From Amycolatopsis keratiniphila subsp. keratiniphila (lineage in GTDB: Bacteria > Actinomycetota > Actinomycetes > Mycobacteriales > Pseudonocardiaceae), in contig NZ_LQMT02000010.1 of NCBI RefSeq assembly GCF_001620365.2, positions 514,555 through 578,554 on the forward strand: a stretch of DNA of 64,000 nt, read 5' to 3'. Under the pieces are notes generated by a model that saw only the letters and a program-made list of their open reading frames with translations, had not been told where the DNA came from and made no database searches. The number at the start of each line of letters is the position of its first letter. Within the stretch, counting starts at the first letter, position 1. The position numbers and the translations under genes were made by a program. Positions 59,136-64,000 of this stretch are shown here, piece by piece.

Positions 59136-60173
59136 TCACCAGCCTTCAGGCGGTTCGGTGAAAGCCTTGCCTGCCTCACGGCTGAGCGTGAGCGCACGGC
59201 GCATCCACTCGGGAGTGGCACCGGCGAGCCCGCACGCCGAGGTCGGCACGACCTGCTCCGCGAGGATCTCACGGCGGAAACCGAGCCGGTCGACGAGCTT
59301 GAGCACGGGCGTGACCACGTCGCGCAGCTCCACCGGCACGCCGGGGTCCGTGGTGGGGACGAGCCCGAGCATCAGCGTGGTGCCGGAGTCCAGCGTCTCG
59401 CCGATTTCGTCGAGCAGCGCGGGCGAAGCACCCTTCAGCAAGGCGAAATCGAACGCGATCGCCTTCGCTCCCGCCGCGCGCAGCAACGAGATCGGCGGCT
59501 TCTCGGCGCAGCAGTGCACCGCGACCGGCTGACCGGTGATGCGCTCCGCCCCCGAGATCACCGTCGACAGCAGCTCGCGGGCTTCCGGCGCGGGCACTGC
59601 GGGAACGGTGCCGTAGCCGGACGCCGTCGGGAGATCCCCGGCGAGGACCGCGGGCAGCGACGGCTCGTCGAACTGGAGCACCACCGGCGCGCCGATACGC
59701 GATTTCAGTTCCTCGACGTGCCCGGCCAATCCGTCGAGCAGCGATGCGGCGAAGTCACGCAGCGCGCCCCTGTCGGTGAGCACCCGGTGCCCGCGCGGCA
59801 GTTCGACGTTCGCGGCCAGCGTCCACGGCCCGGCGACCTGGATCTTGAAGGCAGGCGGCGCCGCCCCCGCCTTCTCCCTGGCCTCCTGGACGGCGTCGAG
59901 GTCCCAGTTCATCAGGTCGAGGGCCCGGCGGTGATCGTGCCCAGGACGGGCGGTGACGCGATAGCCGCTCGGCACCACCTCGACGGCGAGGTCGACCAGC
60001 AACGCCGCCGTCCGGCCGATCATGTCGGCGCCGACACCGCGGGCGGGAAGTTCGGGCATACAGGGGAATTCGGGCAGTTCGCCGAACACGATCGAAGCGG
60101 CCTCGACCGGATCGGTGCCGGGCAGGGAACCGATCGCGGTGGCCGCGCCGAGGGGCCAAGGTCGTTCGTTCAC
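59136..60173 (-). CDS. Cobalamin-independent methionine synthase-like protein (MetE C-terminal domain only)
   Basis: The 345-residue protein matches the zinc-bearing C-terminal barrel of MetE: 'GAATAIGSLPGTDPVEA' start, 'VVLQFDEPSLPAVLAG' (catalytic Glu), 'VAVHCCAEKPPISLL' (His-x-Cys zinc ligands) and 'SACGLAGATPEWM' (third Cys). Full MetE has about 750 residues. Short actinobacterial versions such as this may act with a separate methyl donor; the substrate is unknown. GTG 60173 has GGGGAG upstream. It is the first gene of the ligA operon. Confidence 0.88.
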   Translation of the reverse strand: MNERPWPLGAATAIGSLPGTDPVEAASIVFGELPEFPCMPELPARGVGADMIGRTAALLVDLAVEVVPSGYRVTARPGHDHRRALDLMNWDLDAVQEAREKAGAAPPAFKIQVAGPWTLAANVELPRGHRVLTDRGALRDFAASLLDGLAGHVEELKSRIGAPVVLQFDEPSLPAVLAGDLPTASGYGTVPAVPAPEARELLSTVISGAERITGQPVAVHCCAEKPPISLLRAAGAKAIAFDFALLKGASPALLDEIGETLDSGTTLMLGLVPTTDPGVPVELRDVVTPVLKLVDRLGFRREILAEQVVPTSACGLAGATPEWMRRALTLSREAGKAFTEPPEGW

Positions 60174-60293
60174 ACCCGGATTCTCCCCTTGGTCCGAGTG
60201 TGCGGGGAGGCGGGGCACGGGAGGACACGGACATTCGACGCAATTGCCGTCGACGAGCCCGAGACGGCACTGAGCGCATTACGCTGACCTGCC

Positions 60294-61100
60294 ATGACGA
60301 GCTCTCCACAGCCCGCCGGCTGGTATCCCGACCAGCAGAACCCCCGGGTGTACCGGTGGTGGGACGGGCAGGCCTGGACCGCGAACACGCGGCCGTCGCA
60401 CGACGCCGAGATGATCGAACTGGACATCGAAGGCGCCGCCGACCCGGACAAGATCCGGGCACAAGCGGCGAGGGGCACGCAGGGCCGGGCCACCGGGGTG
60501 GTCGGCGGCGGCACGCTGTTCTCCGAACCCGTGCTGGTGGTCAACCAGCGCGCGAAACTCATCGAGATGTCGAACGAGTTCGGCGTGTTCGACCAGAACG
60601 GCAACCGTCTCGGCGGCGTCGTCCAGGTCGGGCAGAGCACGTTGAAGAAGGCCATCCGGCTGCTCACGAACTACGACCAGTTCCTGACCCACCGCTTCGA
60701 AATCCGCGACGCGAACCACAGCACCGTGCTGAAGGTGACGCGGCCGGCGAAGGTGTTCAAATCCCGGTTCCTGGTGACGAAGGCCGACGACTCCCCCATC
60801 GGGGAGATCGTGCAGGAGAACGTCTTCGGGAAGATCCGGCTGGGTTTCGTGGTGAACGGCCAGAAGGTCGGCGGGATCTTCGCGGAGAACTGGCGGGCGT
60901 GGAACTTCGTGATCAAGGACCACGCCGACGCCGAGATCGCGCGGATCACCAAGACCTGGGGCGGTTTCGTGAAGGCCGCGTTCACCACCGCCGACAACTA
61001 CGTCGTCGAGATCCACCGGCCGCTGCGGGATCCGCTGGCTTCGATGGTGGTCGCTTCGGCACTGACGATCGACACGGCGCTGAAGCAGGACGATCGCTGA
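60294..61100 (+). CDS. DUF2510 domain fused to LURP/scramblase-like domain
   Basis: The 268-residue protein has an N-terminal DUF2510 motif ('PAGWYPDQQNPRVYRWWDGQ' then AWT, residues 7-30) and a C-terminal LURP-one/scramblase-like beta barrel ('VLVVNQRAKLIEMSNEFGVF', 'LLTNYDQFLTHRFEIRDANH', 'RITKTWGGFVKAAFTTADNY'). The two-domain arrangement is common in actinobacteria but uncharacterised. It may bind membrane lipids. It is separated from the metallo-beta-lactamase gene by the repeat array. Confidence 0.88.
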   Translation: MTSSPQPAGWYPDQQNPRVYRWWDGQAWTANTRPSHDAEMIELDIEGAADPDKIRAQAARGTQGRATGVVGGGTLFSEPVLVVNQRAKLIEMSNEFGVFDQNGNRLGGVVQVGQSTLKKAIRLLTNYDQFLTHRFEIRDANHSTVLKVTRPAKVFKSRFLVTKADDSPIGEIVQENVFGKIRLGFVVNGQKVGGIFAENWRAWNFVIKDHADAEIARITKTWGGFVKAAFTTADNYVVEIHRPLRDPLASMVVASALTIDTALKQDDR

Positions 61101-61114
61101 AGCAGCGCAGCTTC

Positions 61115-61263
61115 GCGTGACTGAGTGGACGGCACGTGTGATCAGAGGGGCGACACGCGTGACTGGAGGGACGACACGCGCCCGCAGCCAGGGCTGCCGC
61201 GCGTCGTTCCCCTGGACACGTGTGTCGTCCACCTGATCACGCATGTCGTCCCGCCAGACACGC
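61115..61263. repeat. Compound array of six 21-bp units, three direct and three inverted
   Basis: Units of 21 bp at 61115-61135, 61136-61156 and 61157-61177 read forward (GCGTGACTG.. to ..GACGACAC pattern). Units at 61201-61221, 61222-61242 and 61243-61263 read on the opposite strand. The 23-bp centre (61178-61200) has its own GCAGCC/GGCTGC palindrome. The whole forms a large imperfect inverted repeat in the gap between two plus-strand genes. Confidence 0.85.
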
Positions 61264-61382
61264 GAAACCACCCTTCCGTAGTGACCGGGGTCTCACCCCG
61301 CTCAAGTGGACACTCGGCTTCCGGCGGCACAAAGTGGTGGGACTGGGCGGCACACCGGTGTGCGTCCGGGACGGAGGTCACC

Positions 61383-62420
61383 ATGGAACCGTTGCCGGAA
61401 GACGGCGAACGGGACTGGGCCGAGCCAGGCGTCTACACGGTTTCGCCGGGGGTCCACCGGATCCCGCTGCCCTTGCCGCAGGACGCGCTGCGCGCGGTCA
61501 ACGTCTACGTCGTCACCGACGGCACCCGTCTGGTCCTCGTGGATTCGGGCTGGGCGCTGGAGTCGGCGCGCGAACGGCTTTCGCGCGGGTTGAAGGCGCT
61601 CGGCGCGGATCTCGGCGACATCGACGAGTTCCTGATCACCCACGTGCATCGCGATCACTACACGCTGGCCGTGGAACTGCGCCGCGAGTTCGGCGGCAAA
61701 CTCGGGCTCGGGAAACGGGAAGAGCCGTCGCTGGTGCGCTCCGGTGATCCGGACCGTTTCCCGATGGAGGCGCAGGTCGGCCTGCTCCAGCGCTGCGGCG
61801 CGGACCCCGTCGTCGAGGAACTCGCCAGGGCCTTCGGCGGCGTCCGGCACACCGAGGCGCATCTGTGGGAACAGCCCGACGAATGGCTCGTCCCCGGCAA
61901 ACGCGCGATCGTGCCCGGCCGCGAGTTCGACGTCGTGCACACGCCGGGCCACACGGACGGGCACGTCGTCTTCGTCGACGACGAGGCGGGGCTGGTGTTC
62001 TCCGGCGACCACGTGCTGCCGCACATCACGCCGTCCATCGGGTTCCAGCCGGTGCCCACGGAATTGCCGCTGAGCGACTACCTCGACTCCCTGCGCCTGG
62101 TCCGCGAGATGCCGGACCGGCGCATGCTCCCGGCGCACGGCCCCGTCACCGGCAGCGTCCACGCCCGCGTGGACGAATTGCTGGAGCACCACCGCGACCG
62201 GCTGGAGGTCATGGGCGCCGAGATCACCGCGGACGACACGACGGCGTACGAGGTCGCTCTGCGGCTGGGCTGGACGCGCAAGCAGCGCAAACTGCCCGAC
62301 ATGGACCCGTTCAACCAGATGCTCGCCGTCCTCGAGACCGGTTCGCATCTGGATCTGCTGGTGGCCCAAGGAAAACTCACCGCGACCGAGACCGACGGGG
62401 TGCGACACTACGCCTCATGA
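61383..62420 (+). CDS. Metallo-beta-lactamase fold hydrolase
   Basis: The 345-residue protein has the metal motif HVHRDH in 'FLITHVHRDHYTLAVEL', His in 'VVHTPGHTDGHVVFVDD', Asp in 'LVFSGDHVLP' and His in 'MLPAHGPVTG'. The C-terminal winged-helix-like region ('ADDTTAYEVALRLGW') is as in LACTB2-like hydrolases. The substrate is unknown; nuclease or thioester activity is possible. ATG 61383 has GGAGG upstream. Its stop overlaps the GNAT start (ATGA). Confidence 0.9.
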   Translation: MEPLPEDGERDWAEPGVYTVSPGVHRIPLPLPQDALRAVNVYVVTDGTRLVLVDSGWALESARERLSRGLKALGADLGDIDEFLITHVHRDHYTLAVELRREFGGKLGLGKREEPSLVRSGDPDRFPMEAQVGLLQRCGADPVVEELARAFGGVRHTEAHLWEQPDEWLVPGKRAIVPGREFDVVHTPGHTDGHVVFVDDEAGLVFSGDHVLPHITPSIGFQPVPTELPLSDYLDSLRLVREMPDRRMLPAHGPVTGSVHARVDELLEHHRDRLEVMGAEITADDTTAYEVALRLGWTRKQRKLPDMDPFNQMLAVLETGSHLDLLVAQGKLTATETDGVRHYAS

Positions 62421-62860
62421 TCATCCGTCAAGCGCGCCGGGAAGACGTCGCGGCGATCGTCGGGATGCTCGCCGACGACCAGATCGGCAGCACCCGTGAT
62501 TCGGCCGACGACCTCACGCCGTACCTGAAGGCCTTCGAGCAGATCGACGCCGATCCGGCGCAGCTGCTGATCGTCGCCGACGACGGCGGGGAGGCCGTCG
62601 GCACGCTCCAGCTGTCGATCATCCCCGGCCTGGCCAGGAAAGGCGCGCTGCGCGGGCAGATCGAGGCCGTCCGGGTGCGGGCGAGCCATCGTGGCTCCGG
62701 CCTCGGCGGCGAGCTGATGACGTGGGCCATCGACGAATCGCGGCGGCGGGGCTGCGCCCTCGTGCAGCTGACGTCGGACGTGAAACGCGAGGACGCGCAC
62801 CGGTTCTACGTGCGCCTCGGCTTCGAGGCGACGCACACCGGCTTCAAGCTGAAGTTCTAG
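62417..62860 (+). CDS. GNAT family N-acetyltransferase
   Basis: The 147-residue protein has 'IIRQARREDVAAIVGMLADD' at the N-terminus, the acetyl-CoA motif 'VRVRASHRGSGLGGELMTW' and 'DAHRFYVRLGFEATHTGFKL' at the end. It overlaps the metallo-beta-lactamase stop by ATGA and is therefore translated with it. The substrate is unknown. Confidence 0.9.
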   Translation: MIIRQARREDVAAIVGMLADDQIGSTRDSADDLTPYLKAFEQIDADPAQLLIVADDGGEAVGTLQLSIIPGLARKGALRGQIEAVRVRASHRGSGLGGELMTWAIDESRRRGCALVQLTSDVKREDAHRFYVRLGFEATHTGFKLKF

Positions 62861-62890
62861 CCCGCCCCGCATTTGGCTCGGTGGTGGGGT

Positions 62891-62933
62891 GAAGGCTCCC
62901 TTCGCCGCGTCCGATGCGACGAAGGGCCCCTTC
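62891..62933. repeat. 42-nt-core palindrome, copy j (imperfect)
   Basis: GAAGGCTCCCTTC and GAAGGGCCCCTTC flank an imperfect centre (CGCGT / ATGCG). Two mismatches weaken the arms, but the core from AAG 62892 to TTC 62933 is exactly 42 nt. It lies 30 bp after the GNAT stop, between convergent genes. Confidence 0.75.
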
Positions 62934-62973
62934 GCCTCCAATCACGCGAGTCCCGCGCCAACTTTGCCCCGCG

Positions 62974-63039
62974 CCGCATTTCGTCCTCTAAATGCGGTAG
63001 TTGCACGCGCAAGGACCGCATCCAGAGGACTAAATGCGG
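62974..63039. repeat. 24-bp palindrome family, copies 3 and 4 in inverted order
   Basis: Two 24-bp units (62974-62997 and 63016-63039) of the CCGCATTT / AAATGCGG family are in opposite orientation. They are separated by 18 bp that contain a TTGC/GCAA palindrome, so the whole forms one large hairpin. It ends 4 bp after the mnmA stop. Confidence 0.75.
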
Positions 63040-63042
63040 GGG

Positions 63043-64000
63043 TCAGCGGGTTCCGGAGATCTTCGCGCTGCCGAGCACCAGGTCGCCCTCGGCGGCATCG
63101 GTGCGGTAAAGCACGACGACCTGCCCCGGAGCGACGCCGCGCAGCGGCTCGCGCAGCTGGATGGTGACCGAGTCGCCGGAGACCTCCGCGACGGCCTCGA
63201 CGATCCCGCCGTGCGCGCGCACCTGCACGACGCATTCGGTGGGGCCGTCCAGCGGCCGCTCGCTCGGCCAGATCGGGCGGTCCGCCTCGATCACGTTCAC
63301 GCCCAGGTCCCGCGCGGATCCGACCTTCACGGTGCCCGAAACCGGCTCCAGCGAAAGCACGTAGCGCGGCCGCCCGTCCGGCGCCGGCGCCTCGATGCCG
63401 AGGCCCTTGCGCTGGCCGACGGTGAAACCGTGCACGCCGGTGTGCTCACCGAGCACGGCGCCGGTCTCGGCGTCGACGAGCTGACCGGGACGCTGCCCGA
63501 GCCGCTTCTCCAGGAAGCTCTTCGTGTCGCCGTCCGGGATGAAGCAGATGTCGTGGCTGTCCGGCTTCTTCGCCACCGACAGGCCACGGCTCGCGGCCTC
63601 GGCGCGGACGTCGGTCTTCCACGAATCACCCAGCGGGAACAGCGAATGCCGCAGCTGCTCCGGAGTGAGCGAAGCCAGCACGTACGACTGGTCCTTGCCC
63701 GTGTCGACGCTGCGCCGCAGCTCCGGCACACCGTCCACAAGGGACAGACGGGCGTAGTGCCCGGTGGCGACGGCGTCGAAGCCGAGCGCCATCGCCTTGT
63801 CCAGCAACGCCTCGAACTTGATCTTCTCGTTGCAGGTGACGCACGGGTTCGGCGTCCGGCCCGCGGCGTACTCTCCGACGAAGGTCTCGATGACCTCTTC
63901 GGTGAAGCGCTCGGCGAAATCCCAGATGTAGAACGGGATACCGAGGATGTCCGCCGCCCGCCGAGCGTCGCCGGAGTCCTCGATCGTGCAGCAGCCGCGG
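63043..64000 (-). CDS. mnmA: tRNA-specific 2-thiouridylase (5' truncated by window edge)
   Basis: The visible 319 residues lack only the N-terminal ATP pyrophosphatase loop. The catalytic Cys is in '[19 protein letters not shown]', '[12 protein letters not shown]' follows, the second Cys is in '[12 protein letters not shown]', and '[14 protein letters not shown]' leads to the C-terminal beta domain. It thiolates U34 of tRNAs for Lys, Glu and Gln. tRNA-Gln and tRNA-Glu genes are in the window. The frame is open to the right edge at 64000. Confidence 0.95.
   Translation of the reverse strand, partial: RGCCTIEDSGDARRAADILGIPFYIWDFAERFTEEVIETFVGEYAAGRTPNPCVTCNEKIKFEALLDKAMALGFDAVATGHYARLSLVDGVPELRRSVDTGKDQSYVLASLTPEQLRHSLFPLGDSWKTDVRAEAASRGLSVAKKPDSHDICFIPDGDTKSFLEKRLGQRPGQLVDAETGAVLGEHTGVHGFTVGQRKGLGIEAPAPDGRPRYVLSLEPVSGTVKVGSARDLGVNVIEADRPIWPSERPLDGPTECVVQVRAHGGIVEAVAEVSGDSVTIQLREPLRGVAPGQVVVLYRTDAAEGDLVLGSAKISGTR

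Noticed and set aside
61115-61263. CRISPR array
   Set aside because: The units are contiguous without spacers and change orientation in the middle, and no cas genes are present.
61115-61382. Upstream extension of the metallo-beta-lactamase frame into the repeat array
   Set aside because: The extension only translates the 21-bp repeats; ATG 61383 has a strong GGAGG and begins the family-like sequence.

Overview
The window is high-GC actinobacterial chromosomal DNA with many GTG starts, start-stop overlaps between co-directional genes, and actinobacterial families such as DUF397, DUF2510, TAP-like secreted peptidases, F420-dependent LLM oxidoreductases and degradosome-independent GatCAB. The order mnmA / metE-like / ligA / gatCAB / ilvD / ilvBNC / serA / leuB / cimA points to Pseudonocardiaceae, most probably Amycolatopsis. 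This is inferred from gene content and was not confirmed by a search.

Positions 1-21,300 look accessory. They hold a translationally coupled catabolic operon (two alpha/beta hydrolases, an FAD aromatic hydroxylase, an amidohydrolase, a TetR regulator), a large LuxR-type ATPase regulator, a NarL-type two-component pair, a frameshifted DUF1345 membrane gene, two TAP-like secreted peptidases, a second histidine kinase with an unusual C-terminal extracytoplasmic domain, a cupin, a transposase remnant and a badly decayed serine recombinase. The recombinase reading frame runs into tRNA-Glu(CTC). tRNA-Gln(CTG) lies just upstream of tRNA-Glu.

Positions 21,500-63,000 are mostly core metabolism. They carry the branched-chain amino acid and serine genes: cimA with its own isoleucine-coded leader peptide and attenuator, leuB, serA, ilvBNC with a Leu-Val-Leu leader peptide and attenuator, and ilvD on the opposite strand. 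They also carry gatCAB (Gln-tRNA/Asn-tRNA amidotransferase), ligA, a MetE-like protein and mnmA (5'-truncated at the window edge). Between these lie an autoregulated TetR/LLM oxidoreductase locus, a secreted subtilisin-like protease of 1134 residues, DoxX, DUF72, a D-2-hydroxyacid dehydrogenase, a lipoprotein beta-propeller and several small genes.

The most unusual signal is a set of three intergenic repeat families. The main one comprises ten long palindromes in at least five sequence versions. All share an exactly 42-nt core bounded by AANG(G/C)..CNTTC motifs, and all lie 3' of genes. None occurs in the first 24 kb. The second is a 24-bp palindrome family near gene ends. The third is a compound array of six 21-bp units (three direct, then three inverted) between two genes at about 61.2 kb.
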